The position numbers and the translations under genes are program-made. 14,406 bases of DNA, taken from assembly GCA_017633865.1 (NCBI GenBank), contig JAGBOM010000102.1:1-14406 (forward strand), written 5' to 3'. This DNA comes from Opitutales bacterium. Its GTDB lineage: Bacteria > Verrucomicrobiota > Verrucomicrobiia > Opitutales > Intestinicryptomonadaceae. The notes under the pieces were generated by a model. That model saw nothing but the letters and a program-made list of their open reading frames with translations. It searched no databases and was not told the origin of the DNA. Positions 1 to 6,300 of this stretch are shown piece after piece. The stretch's first letter is position 1. Every line of letters starts with the position of its first letter.

Positions 1-1
1 A

Positions 2-598
2 TCGAACGGGCGCTGGACTGTGCAAACCACAAACGAGGGCGTGCCGGCGCTTAAAATAAACAACGCCTACCGAGAGCTGGTGGCGCGGGGCGGGCTGTCA
101 AAGGCGGACGCGTCTTTCATCAAGGAAAAAATCCGCGACGGCAAATTTGTAATCGAGGCGGTGGAGCGCCGCCAGCAAATGCTAAAAAGCCTCGGCGAAG
201 CCATACTAAGCCGGCAAATCGATTTTTTCGAGAAGGGCGAGGCCTTCTTAAAACCATTTACAATGGCGCAGGCGGCGGAAATTTTAAACGTCCACCCGAC
301 AACCGTAAGCAGAGCCGTAGCGGAAAAATACGCCGAAGCCCGCCATAAAATCGTTCCGCTAAAATTCTTCTTTAGCGGCGGAATCGAGGGCGGCGGCGAA
401 GGCGCGGAAATTTCGAGCTCGTCTATAAAAAAGGCGATAGCCGAAATTGTGGAAAACGAAGACCCGCAAAAGCCGCTTTCCGATTCAAAAATCGCCGAGA
501 CTCTCGCAAGCCGCGGCGCCAATATCGCAAGGCGAACCGTCGCCAAATACCGCGAGGAATTAAACATTCCCGAAAAATCGCTCCGAAAACGTTTTTGA
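2..598 (+). CDS. rpoN: RNA polymerase sigma-54 factor RpoN, C-terminal part (5' end outside window)
   Basis: Partial gene, open from the left edge in frame 2; about 198 residues are visible. RpoN directs core RNA polymerase to -24/-12 promoters and needs an enhancer-binding ATPase to melt DNA. The visible part begins in the core-binding region (residues reading NGRWTVQTTNEGVPALKIN, typical of the W-x-V start of this block). A helix-turn-helix follows around MAQAAEILNVHPTTVSRAV, and then the RpoN box ARRTVAKYRE close to the C-terminus, which recognises the -24 element. The box is canonical, so the protein should be functional. The GTG at base 20 is internal and not a true start. The N-terminal Q-rich activator-contact region is beyond the edge. 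The downstream spacer holds a mini-hairpin repeat rather than a clean terminator. Identification is very secure. Confidence 0.96.
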   Translation, partial: SNGRWTVQTTNEGVPALKINNAYRELVARGGLSKADASFIKEKIRDGKFVIEAVERRQQMLKSLGEAILSRQIDFFEKGEAFLKPFTMAQAAEILNVHPTTVSRAVAEKYAEARHKIVPLKFFFSGGIEGGGEGAEISSSSIKKAIAEIVENEDPQKPLSDSKIAETLASRGANIARRTVAKYREELNIPEKSLRKRF

Positions 599-635
599 AA
601 GCCCTGATAACTCGCGCCCTCTCTCTATAAGAGCG

Positions 636-678
636 CAGAGAGGAAGCGAAGCTTCCGAAGGTTAAGGGCTTGCTTTTG
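636..678 (+). repeat. Mini-hairpin repeat, copy 1 (after rpoN)
   Basis: A block of about 43 bp that recurs at 6567-6610 with only scattered substitutions and one 1-base gap. It contains the perfect inverted repeat GGAAGC-gaa-GCTTCC (642-656), followed by a conserved CCGAAGGTTAAGGGCT-like stretch. The purine run AGAGAGG (637-643) can alternatively pair with CCTCTCT at 618-624, giving two mutually exclusive hairpins just downstream of the rpoN stop. It lies in the 110-bp gap between rpoN and the GH130 gene. Function is unknown. It could act as a weak 3'-end structure for rpoN mRNA or be a dispersed REP-like unit. Confidence 0.6.
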
Positions 679-708
679 AGGGGGAATTTTTTTAAGCATA
701 TTTTGAAT

Positions 709-2124
709 ATGAAAAATTTTGCCGTATTTTTATTTGGCGTTTTGGCTTCCTTGGGGGCTTTTGCGCAGTCCCAAAACAAATTGCCCGCCTGGGCGATGGG
801 CGGATTTTTGCGCCCCGAGGGCGTTAATCCGATAATCAGCCCGAATCCCGAAAGCGTTTTTAACTGCCCTATGCGCAAGGCTCCGGTCAAGTGGGAGGAG
901 TCCGACACGTTTAACCCGGCCGCCGCTGTTTACAAAAACAAAATCTGCATTCTTTACAGGGCGGAGGACAATTCCAGCCAGGGCATAGGCTCGCGCACTT
1001 CGCGCCTCGGCCTTGCGGAGAGCGCCGACGGCGTTTCGGTAAAGCGAAACCCCGAGCCCGTCTTTTACCCCGCCGACGACGCCGCGAAAAAATTTGAGTG
1101 GACGGGCGGCTGCGAAGACCCGCGCATAGCCTGCACCGAAGACGGCCTTTACGTCATGACCTACACGGGCTGGAGCAAGGAGGAGCACAAGGCGAGGCTG
1201 TGCGTGGCCACCTCGCGCGACCTGCGCAGCTGGCAAAAGCACGGCCCCGCGTTTTTGAAGGCCTACGGCGGCAAGTATAAGGACATGTTTTGCAAGTCCG
1301 CCGCGATAGTTGTGGCGCAGAGCAAAAAAAATCCGTCAAAATACGTAATTTCAAAAGTCGGCGGCAAGTATTTTATGTATTGGGGCGAGGCGCGGATTTA
1401 CGCCGCCACAAGCGACGACCTCGTAAACTGGACTCCCGCGGAAAACCCCAACGGCTCTTTGCGGGAGCTAATAGCGCCGCGCCGAGGGTTTTTCGACAGC
1501 TCGTTGACGGAGGTCGGCCCCGCCGCTATAAAGACCAAGGACGGCATTTTGGTTTTATATAACGGCAAAAATTCGCGGGGGAAGGACGCCGACAGGCGGT
1601 TTGCGGAGGGCACATACGCCGCGGGCCAGGTTCTGTTCGACTTGAAAGACCCGTTCAAGGTTGTTGCGCGGCTCGACGTTCCGTTTTTTAGGCCGATGGC
1701 GGATTTCGAGCGCAAAGGCCAGTATGCGCAGGGCACGGTTTTTATAGAGGGGCTCGTGTTCTTCGGCGGCAAGTGGTTTTTGTATTACGGCTGCGCGGAC
1801 TCCCTTGTGGGCGTCGCGGTTTTCGACCCGAAAAATTCGGACAGGCTCGGCGATCCTATTCCCGAATACCAGGGCGTAAGCGTAAGCGGCGGCTCATACA
1901 CTTGGGGCTATCGCGAAATCTCCCTTCAGAATCTCGACGGGCGGCTTGCCGAGTTCGCGGGGCGAAATCCGGACAAGGCTTTGGAGGTCTCCCTCGGCGG
2001 CGAGGTTCAGACAAATGCCTTGCTCGATTTGCTTAGGCTTGCCGATAAAAATAAAATTGGCAAAATCGAAATAATCAAATATCCCTTAAACCTTCTTTCG
2101 CCCGATTTTCCGCCCGCGGTTTAG
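709..2124 (+). CDS. Secreted GH130 family mannoside hydrolase/phosphorylase
   Basis: 471 residues from the ATG at 709. Upstream in-frame TTG 670 is less likely because the ATG places a classical signal peptide at the very N-terminus (MKNFAVFLFGVLASLGAFA, cleavage near AFA|Q, residue 19). The mature part has the five-bladed-propeller signatures of glycoside hydrolase family 130: GGFLRP and NPII near residues 31-43, WEESDTFNPAA (62-72), LYRAED (82-87), TSRLGLAES (97-105) and GGCEDPR (133-139), whose Asp is the family's general acid. Known members act on beta-mannosides, either by phosphorolysis (mostly cytoplasmic) or by hydrolysis (beta-1,2-mannosidases, often exported). Export here favours hydrolysis, but that is inference. 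After the propeller there is an extra C-terminal segment (about 424-471) that I do not recognise. No sugar transporter or other CAZyme is adjacent, so the substrate cannot be read from context. Confidence 0.88.
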   Translation: MKNFAVFLFGVLASLGAFAQSQNKLPAWAMGGFLRPEGVNPIISPNPESVFNCPMRKAPVKWEESDTFNPAAAVYKNKICILYRAEDNSSQGIGSRTSRLGLAESADGVSVKRNPEPVFYPADDAAKKFEWTGGCEDPRIACTEDGLYVMTYTGWSKEEHKARLCVATSRDLRSWQKHGPAFLKAYGGKYKDMFCKSAAIVVAQSKKNPSKYVISKVGGKYFMYWGEARIYAATSDDLVNWTPAENPNGSLRELIAPRRGFFDSSLTEVGPAAIKTKDGILVLYNGKNSRGKDADRRFAEGTYAAGQVLFDLKDPFKVVARLDVPFFRPMADFERKGQYAQGTVFIEGLVFFGGKWFLYYGCADSLVGVAVFDPKNSDRLGDPIPEYQGVSVSGGSYTWGYREISLQNLDGRLAEFAGRNPDKALEVSLGGEVQTNALLDLLRLADKNKIGKIEIIKYPLNLLSPDFPPAV

Positions 2125-2149
2125 GGGTGGGGGCGCAGGCTCGGGCGCG

Positions 2150-2198
2150 AAAAAACCGCGGCTTCGGCGTTTTTTAAGCGCGAAAGCCGCGGTTTTTT
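2150..2198. terminator. Bidirectional intrinsic terminator between convergent GH130 and mrp genes
   Basis: A perfect 15-bp inverted repeat, with left arm A6-CCGCGGCTT (2150-2164) and right arm AAGCCGCGGT6 (2184-2198), and a 19-base spacer. A-tract on the left and T-tract on the right mean it can work for both the plus-strand GH130 transcript and the minus-strand mrp transcript. A smaller hairpin, GCCGA-aaaa-TCGGC, follows at 2211-2224, just behind the mrp stop codon. Confidence 0.85.
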
Positions 2199-2236
2199 GT
2201 TTGCGAATATGCCGAAAAATCGGCCGCTTTGCGTTT

Positions 2237-3250
2237 TTATTTTTTTAGGGCGCCTATAATTTTTTGCGCGAGGAGGTCGAACTCGGCGAGGATTTCGGCG
2301 GACGGATTTTCGCCCTGCAGGCTCGGGTCAATCGGGATTTGGGCGAGGACTTGCGATTGAAGCTCGCCCGCGCAGGCATGCGCGTCGCCCTCGCCGAAGA
2401 TTTTCATTTTAGAGCCGTCGGGCATTTTTAGGTATGCCATATTTTCCACCACGCCCAAAACGGGAACGTTCGTCTTGCCGAAAAGCTTTGCTCCGCGTGT
2501 CGCCGTTTTTTCGGCAAGCTTGTTTGCGGTGGTGACGATAATCGCCCCGCTTAGCGGTATGATTTGCGAGACGCTTATTACGGCGTCGCCCGTGCCCGGG
2601 GGCAGATCCAAAACCATAAATTCAAGCTCGCCCCACTCGACGTCGCTTGCGAACTGCTTTATCGCGCTTGTAATCATGGGCCCGCGCCAGATTAGCGGCT
2701 GCGAGTCGTCGACGAGCATGCCCATTGAAATCGTCTTGATTCCGCCGGAGACGGGCGGGAAGATTTTTTCGCCGTCGGTTGTGGGCGCGGGAGTTTTGCC
2801 GAAGATGATTGTGGCGCTCGGGCCGTGTATGTAGCAGTCCATAAGGCCGACTTTGGCGACGCCTTCGGCGGAGTAAATTTTAGCGAGAGCCCTCGCGAGG
2901 TTCGCCGCCACGGTGCTTTTGCCGACTCCCCCCTTGCCGGAGGCGACGGCAATTTTGTATTTTACGTTTTTGAGCGTTTCGGCGTTCGGAATGGCCGCGT
3001 TTTTCTTTGCGGGGTCTTCGCCGAGCATTACAACTTGCGGGCGCGAATTTGGAAACGCCGCCATAATGGCCCGCGCCGCGGCTTTTTCAATTAAGGCGTT
3101 TTTTTCGGCGCTTGCGCCCGTAAAAATTCCGACGGCGACGGTTTGCCCGTCTATGCGCACTTCCTTCACCATTCCGAAGCTTACAATATCCTTGTCGTAC
3201 GGCGGGTATTTTACCGCCGCGAGAGCTTTAAGTATGCTTTCCTTGTCCAT
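2237..3250 (-). CDS. mrp: Mrp/ApbC-type P-loop ATPase, Fe-S cluster carrier, lacking the CxxC motif
   Basis: 337 residues starting at ATG 3250 (MDKESILKAL). An in-frame TTG 12 codons upstream would only add an A/T-rich-coded, non-family leader. Domain order: an N-terminal DUF59/MIP18-like domain (about 1-80), then the ParA/MinD-like ATPase with deviant Walker A GKGGVGKST (105-113), MDCYIHGPS (137-145) and DLPPGTGD (215-222). The family binds and transfers a 4Fe-4S cluster at a dimer interface, through a CxxC after the ENM motif. Here that stretch (ENMAYLKMPDGSKMKIFGEG, 269-288) has no cysteine, and the only nearby one is Cys293. Versions without the CxxC are familiar in some other phyla such as Bacteroidetes, so the variation is not unique, but cluster ligation must differ. 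Transcribed alone toward the shared terminator. Its upstream region is the repeat-rich spacer. Confidence 0.93.
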   Translation of the reverse strand: MDKESILKALAAVKYPPYDKDIVSFGMVKEVRIDGQTVAVGIFTGASAEKNALIEKAAARAIMAAFPNSRPQVVMLGEDPAKKNAAIPNAETLKNVKYKIAVASGKGGVGKSTVAANLARALAKIYSAEGVAKVGLMDCYIHGPSATIIFGKTPAPTTDGEKIFPPVSGGIKTISMGMLVDDSQPLIWRGPMITSAIKQFASDVEWGELEFMVLDLPPGTGDAVISVSQIIPLSGAIIVTTANKLAEKTATRGAKLFGKTNVPVLGVVENMAYLKMPDGSKMKIFGEGDAHACAGELQSQVLAQIPIDPSLQGENPSAEILAEFDLLAQKIIGALKK

Positions 3251-3297
3251 GGAGTAAGAGCTTTTCAAAAATAAAAATACTTTCAATCTAAATTTTT

Positions 3298-3426
3298 TTT
3301 AGGCGATTGCTTTTGGCGCATTTCGGCGTTGCTTCAAAAAACCTGCAATAGTCATGTGCGTTAAGCACACTCCTATTGCAGGTTTTTTTCGCGCCTTGAA
3401 CTGCATCCAAAATCAATGCGCCTAAA
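3298..3426 (+). repeat. Hairpin-core inverted-repeat element, copy 1
   Basis: Bounded by TTTAGGCG (3298-3305) and CGCCTAAA (3419-3426). The outer arms pair over about 19 of 20 positions (TTTAGGCG-ATTGcTTTTGG against TTTAGGCGcATTGaTTTTGG), with one extra C in the right arm. Inside the arms are the conserved boxes GTTGCTTC on the left (3329-3336 region) and GCGCCTTGA on the right (about 3391-3399). The core is a perfect 16-bp stem: A6-CCTGCAATAG (3336-3351) with CTATTGCAGG-T6 (3373-3388). Above it is a small upper stem, TGTGC/GCACA (3355-3359/3365-3369). It lies between the 5' ends of two divergent genes, mrp and the LysE gene, so it is not simply the terminator of a neighbouring gene. No coding capacity. 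Confidence 0.82.
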
Positions 3427-3430
3427 ATGG

Positions 3431-3543
3431 CACACAACGGTTTTTGAAATTTGCTTCAAGACCGCTTATGTATATTAAAATACACCGCGCGTCCTTGAAG
3501 GGTTTTCAATACTCGTTCTGCATTCAAAATCCTCTCGCCTAAA
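3431..3543 (+). repeat. Degenerate hairpin-core element, copy 1b (tandem to copy 1)
   Basis: Follows copy 1 directly in the same orientation. The right arm is recognisable: CTGCATTCAAAATC then CGCCTAAA (3536-3543), matching the right arm of copy 1 apart from a few changes. The left TTTAGGCG terminus is missing. The box before the core (TTTGCTTCAAG) resembles the GTTGCTTC box of the other copies. The core is an imperfect stem, CTTCAAG (3454-3460) with CTTGAAG (3494-3500), continued by CGC/GCG and an upper stem TGTAT/ATACA (3469-3473/3480-3484). The T-tract is much weaker than in the other copies, consistent with decay. Confidence 0.6.
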
Positions 3544-3705
3544 TCAGCGGACTCTCTGCGTTTTGTAATTTTTTTTCTTTTTTTAACGGCCTATTTTATA
3601 TTCGGATAATCTCAGACGGGTTTGCTATGTTTATATTTTCTTCTTTTCTTAATAGGACTTTTTTATAAGAGTATTTTTTTATTTGGGCTTTTTTAGGATA
3701 CGCAA
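3544..3705. other. A/T-rich leader between repeat elements and the LysE gene
   Basis: No coding potential seen. The stretch is dominated by T-tracts on the plus strand. It contains TTTTTTTAA (3578-3586) followed 4 bases later by CTATTTTATATTCGGAT (3591-3607). Almost the same pair recurs at 6464-6472 and 6478-6494 behind the second tandem element pair, so this is part of a larger repeated module. The promoter of the LysE gene should lie in the right half, but no hexamer pair is convincing. AGGA sits about 9 bases ahead of the GTG start and can serve as a Shine-Dalgarno. Confidence 0.5.
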
Positions 3706-4332
3706 GTGGAAATAGATTCTCTAATAAAATTTCTTGCGGCGGCGACGGTCTTGATTTTTATGCCGGGGCCGGATATTTTATTTGTGATTATGGAAAGCGT
3801 GGCGCGCGGGCGGCTTCGCGGGTTTGTCGCGGCGGGCGGGTTCGCGAGCGGGGTTTTAGTGCACACCGCCCTTTGCGCGGCGGGGGTTTCGGCGGTGGTG
3901 GCATCGTCCAGGTGCGGGATAGCGGCGCTGAAGTGCGCGGGCGCGGCGTACTTTCTTTTTTTGGCGTATAAGTCTTTCAAGGCGGAGGCCGCCGTCCCGA
4001 ATTTGGAGGGCTTGGAAAATTCCGGGCAGTCTATGCTAAGGCTGTTTTCGACGGCGTTTTTCATGGACGTTATGAACCCGAAAGTCCTTATGTTTTTTAT
4101 GGGTTTTTTGCCGCAGTTTGTCGACGCGGGGGCGGATTTTTCGCCGAGGAACCAGATTTTGGTTTTCGGGGCGGTTTTCATGGCGTCGGTATTTGCGGCG
4201 TTTTCGCTCACGGCGGTTTTTTGCGGCTCTTTGCGAGGGCTGTTTTTAAAATCGGGCTTTTGGCGCGCCGAAAAATGGGTTCGGACGCTCTTTTTCGCGG
4301 TTTTGGGCGCGGGCTTTCTCGCTATGGCATGA
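3706..4332 (+). CDS. LysE/RhtB-family amino-acid exporter
   Basis: 208 residues from a GTG start, with the AGGA-like site just upstream. The family has six membrane segments and exports amino acids such as lysine, threonine or homoserine lactone by proton antiport. The N-terminal helix carries the family's hallmark MPGPD (19-23) followed by a glycine-rich second helix. Several further hydrophobic stretches alternate with short loops: about 25-50, 60-95, 105-135, 140-170 and 185-208. The MNPKVLMFF stretch in the second half is also characteristic. Length is normal for the family. It stands alone, with repeats upstream and a separate promoter-like site before the next gene. Substrate cannot be predicted. 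Confidence 0.88.
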   Translation: MEIDSLIKFLAAATVLIFMPGPDILFVIMESVARGRLRGFVAAGGFASGVLVHTALCAAGVSAVVASSRCGIAALKCAGAAYFLFLAYKSFKAEAAVPNLEGLENSGQSMLRLFSTAFFMDVMNPKVLMFFMGFLPQFVDAGADFSPRNQILVFGAVFMASVFAAFSLTAVFCGSLRGLFLKSGFWRAEKWVRTLFFAVLGAGFLAMA

Positions 4333-4340
4333 GTATAAAT

Positions 4341-4374
4341 TTGACAAACGCGCGCGGGCGCGCCATCGTATAAA
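4341..4374 (+). promoter_or_regulatory. Possible promoter for the arnC-like operon
   Basis: A consensus -35-like TTGACA (4341-4346) lies downstream of the LysE gene stop. A TATAAA (4369-4374) follows after 22 bases, which is longer than the ideal 17; TCGTAT at 4366 gives a spacer of 19. The intervening GC-rich palindrome (CGCGCGGGCGCGCC region) is notable. The start codon of the downstream gene is 18 bases beyond TATAAA. Plausible but unproven. Confidence 0.3.
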
Positions 4375-4392
4375 AATCAATCAATATTTCTT

Positions 4393-5334
4393 ATGTTTAT
4401 CTCGGTAATTGTTCCAGTCTACAACGAGGAGGAAAACCTTCCCGAACTTTTCAGGCGTTTGAAGGAAAGCATGAACGCCATTGGCCGCCCGTGGGAGGTC
4501 GTGTTCACAAACGACGGCAGCAAAGACTCCTCCGGAAAAATCCTCAAGGGCTTTTACGACGAAAACCCCGAGACCGTAAGGGTCATAGACTTTAACGGGA
4601 ATTTCGGCCAGCACATGGCGATTATCGCGGCGTTTGAAAGGGTGCGCGGCGACGTCATCGTGACAATCGACGCCGATTTGCAGAATCCGCCGGAGGAAAT
4701 TTCAAAGCTCATTCAAAAAATCGACGAGGGCTACGACTGCGTCGGCGGCGTGCGCAAACAGCGCGAGGACTCTTTCTGCCGCCGCTACGCCTCCAAAATC
4801 GTGAACTTCGCCCGCGACAAGATGACCGACATTAGAATGGTCGACCAAGGCTGCATGCTGAGAGCCTATACCCGCAGAATCGTCGAGGCCATAATCGCCA
4901 GCAACGAGCGCTCGACGTTCATCCCCGCGCTCGCCTACCATTTCGCGGCGAACCCGACCGACGTTGAGGTTGAGCACAGCGCGCGCCTTGCGGGAGAGTC
5001 GAAGTACAGCTACTACAAGCTCATCCGCCTTAATTTCGACCTCATTACGGGCTTTACGCTTATGCCCCTGCAGATGTTTACGCTGTTCGGGTTCTTCTGC
5101 TCTTTCATGAGCCTTTTGCTCGTGTTCTACCTGCTTTTTAAGCGCGTAGTTTTGGGCGAGGGCATTTTTTACTACGCTCCCTACGCCGTTATATTTTTCA
5201 TGCTCGGCATCTTGATGGTGGGCGTCGGACTTTTGGGCGAATACGTCGGCAGAATTTATCAAATAGTGCAGGCTCGCCCGAAATATGTAATACGCGAATC
5301 CTACGGCTTTGAGGAATCCAAAGGCGGAAAATGA
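4393..5334 (+). CDS. arnC: ArnC-like undecaprenyl-phosphate glycosyltransferase (GT2, polyisoprenyl)
   Basis: 313 residues, close to the roughly 320 of ArnC. A cytoplasmic GT2 catalytic domain occupies about 1-225. It contains VIVPVYNEEENLPEL (6-19), TNDGSKD (39-45), NFGQHMAI (70-77), the metal-binding DAD of TIDADLQNPPEEI (D93, D95), GCMLRAY and ERSTFIP, all specific to the ArnC branch. It is followed by two membrane segments (about 232-255 and 262-290) and the conserved GLLGEYVGRIY end. ArnC transfers 4-deoxy-4-formamido-L-arabinose from UDP to undecaprenyl phosphate at the inner membrane for lipid A modification. Overlap by ATGA with the formyltransferase gene supports this pathway. The exact sugar could differ, since ArnB, ArnD, ArnT and the ArnA dehydrogenase are not in view. 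GT2 relatives such as GtrB or dolichol-phosphate mannose synthase fit less well. Confidence 0.85.
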   Translation: MFISVIVPVYNEEENLPELFRRLKESMNAIGRPWEVVFTNDGSKDSSGKILKGFYDENPETVRVIDFNGNFGQHMAIIAAFERVRGDVIVTIDADLQNPPEEISKLIQKIDEGYDCVGGVRKQREDSFCRRYASKIVNFARDKMTDIRMVDQGCMLRAYTRRIVEAIIASNERSTFIPALAYHFAANPTDVEVEHSARLAGESKYSYYKLIRLNFDLITGFTLMPLQMFTLFGFFCSFMSLLLVFYLLFKRVVLGEGIFYYAPYAVIFFMLGILMVGVGLLGEYVGRIYQIVQARPKYVIRESYGFEESKGGK

Positions 5335-6188
5335 GCCCGCAAAAAAAAGTCGTGTTCTTCGGCTTTAGCGACGTGGGGTACAAGTCGCTAAAACTGCTTT
5401 TGGACAGGGGCTGCGCGGTGCCCGCCGTTTTCACCCACGACACCGACCCCCACGAAAAGCAGTGGTTTGAGACTTGCGAGTCGCTCGCGCTGAAAAACTC
5501 GATTCCCGTGTACAAGCCGAAGTCGCTGAAAGCACCCGAGTGGGCGGAGCTTGTAAAAAGCCTCGAGCCCGACCTTATTTTGTCGCTATACTACCGCAAT
5601 TTTATACCGCCGGCGGTGTTTGAATCGGCGAAGCTCGGCGCGTACAACATGCACGGCTCCTATCTGCCGCGATACAGGGGGCGCGCGCCGCTGAACTGGT
5701 CGATAATCAACGGCGAGACCTACTGCGGCGTGTCTTTGCACGTTTTGGAGGAGGGCTTCGACACGGGCGATATTGTCGACCGGCAAAAGGTGGAAATCGG
5801 GCCGGAGGACTATGTCGGCGACGTGCTTCCGAAAATTTCGGCGGCGGCGGTGGATGTGCTTTCGAGGTCTTTGGACAGCCTTTTAGGAGGCTCGCCAAAG
5901 CTTGAAAAGCAGGACGCCTCAAAGGCGACTTACTTCGGCAAGCGCACTCCCGAGGACGGGCGAATTGATTTTTCAAAAAGCGCGCGTGAGGTTTTCAATT
6001 TGATAAGGGGGGTAAGCAGGCCGTTCCCCGGGGCGTTTTTCGAGAGGGACGGCGTCCGCCGCACGATTTGGCGGGCGCAAATTCTGCCTGAATCGGCGGC
6101 GGGTTTCGAGCCCGGGCGGATAGTCTCGGAGAAGCCCTTGAAGATAGCATGCAAAGACTATCTCATCCTCGCCACCGATTTCGTTTAG
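5331..6188 (+). CDS. Stand-alone ArnA-type sugar formyltransferase
   Basis: 285 residues. The ATG overlaps the stop of the arnC-like gene (ATGA), so translation is probably coupled. It matches the N-terminal formyltransferase domain of ArnA, which transfers a formyl group from N10-formyl-THF to UDP-4-amino-4-deoxy-L-arabinose. Catalytic triad Asn106, His108 (NMHGSYLPRYRG) and Asp144 (EGFDTGDIV) are all present, as are the RGRAPLNW and FGKRTPEDG signatures. The C-terminal decarboxylase domain of ArnA is absent, and the protein stops about 15-20 residues before the usual end of the formyltransferase domain. The stop codon TAG (6186-6188) belongs to the terminal TTTAGGCG of a repeat element, so the original 3' end may have been replaced. 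It resembles Fmt, but the neighbour and motif wording favour the sugar enzyme. Confidence 0.85.
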   Translation: MSPQKKVVFFGFSDVGYKSLKLLLDRGCAVPAVFTHDTDPHEKQWFETCESLALKNSIPVYKPKSLKAPEWAELVKSLEPDLILSLYYRNFIPPAVFESAKLGAYNMHGSYLPRYRGRAPLNWSIINGETYCGVSLHVLEEGFDTGDIVDRQKVEIGPEDYVGDVLPKISAAAVDVLSRSLDSLLGGSPKLEKQDASKATYFGKRTPEDGRIDFSKSAREVFNLIRGVSRPFPGAFFERDGVRRTIWRAQILPESAAGFEPGRIVSEKPLKIACKDYLILATDFV

Positions 6189-6300
6189 GCGGAGGCTTTT
6201 GGCGAAGAAGTTCGTTGCTTCAAAAAAACCGCGATAGTTACATACATGGTATGCGCCTATCGCGGTTTTTTCTTGCGCCTTGAGCCGTCATCCAAAATCG
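6184..6300 (+). repeat. Hairpin-core inverted-repeat element, copy 2 (overlaps formyltransferase stop)
   Basis: Starts with TTTAGGCGG (6184-6192). The left arm contains GGCGAAGAAGTTCGTTGCTT, identical to the corresponding arm of copy 4. The right arm has GCGCCTTGA then CATCCAAAATC, as in copy 1, but lacks the terminal CGCCTAAA because copy 3 begins there. The core is a perfect 15-bp stem: A6-CCGCGATAG (6223-6237) with CTATCGCGG-T6 (6257-6271), topped by CATAC/GTATG (6241-6245/6249-6253) with a 3-base loop. In this position it could also terminate the arnC-formyltransferase transcript. Confidence 0.82.

Noticed and set aside
20..598. Complete small gene starting at GTG 20
   Set aside because: The frame is open to the window edge and the residues before base 20 (SNGRWT) continue the RpoN core-binding region, so this is the 3' part of rpoN.
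670..708. Upstream TTG start for the GH130 gene
   Set aside because: It would put 13 residues before the signal peptide and would lie within the 43-bp repeat; ATG 709 gives a standard signal sequence.
3251..3286. Upstream TTG start adding 12 residues to Mrp
   Set aside because: The added segment is coded by A/T-rich spacer DNA and does not resemble the family N-terminus, whereas ATG 3250 begins the normal DUF59-like domain.
3298..3543. CRISPR array
   Set aside because: Repeats are long inverted-repeat units with paired ends; there are no evenly spaced identical direct repeats with unique spacers and no cas genes.
4381..5262. Long minus-strand open frames inside the arnC-like gene, and other antisense frames such as 8321-9322 and 11641-12369
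   Set aside because: They are shadows of well-supported genes: composition-driven open frames opposite strong family matches, with no recognisable domains.
5331..6188. Methionyl-tRNA formyltransferase (fmt)
   Set aside because: The folds are shared, but coupling to an ArnC-like gene, the YYRNFIP and HGSYLPRYRGRAPLNW wording and FGKRTPEDG match ArnA-type enzymes better.
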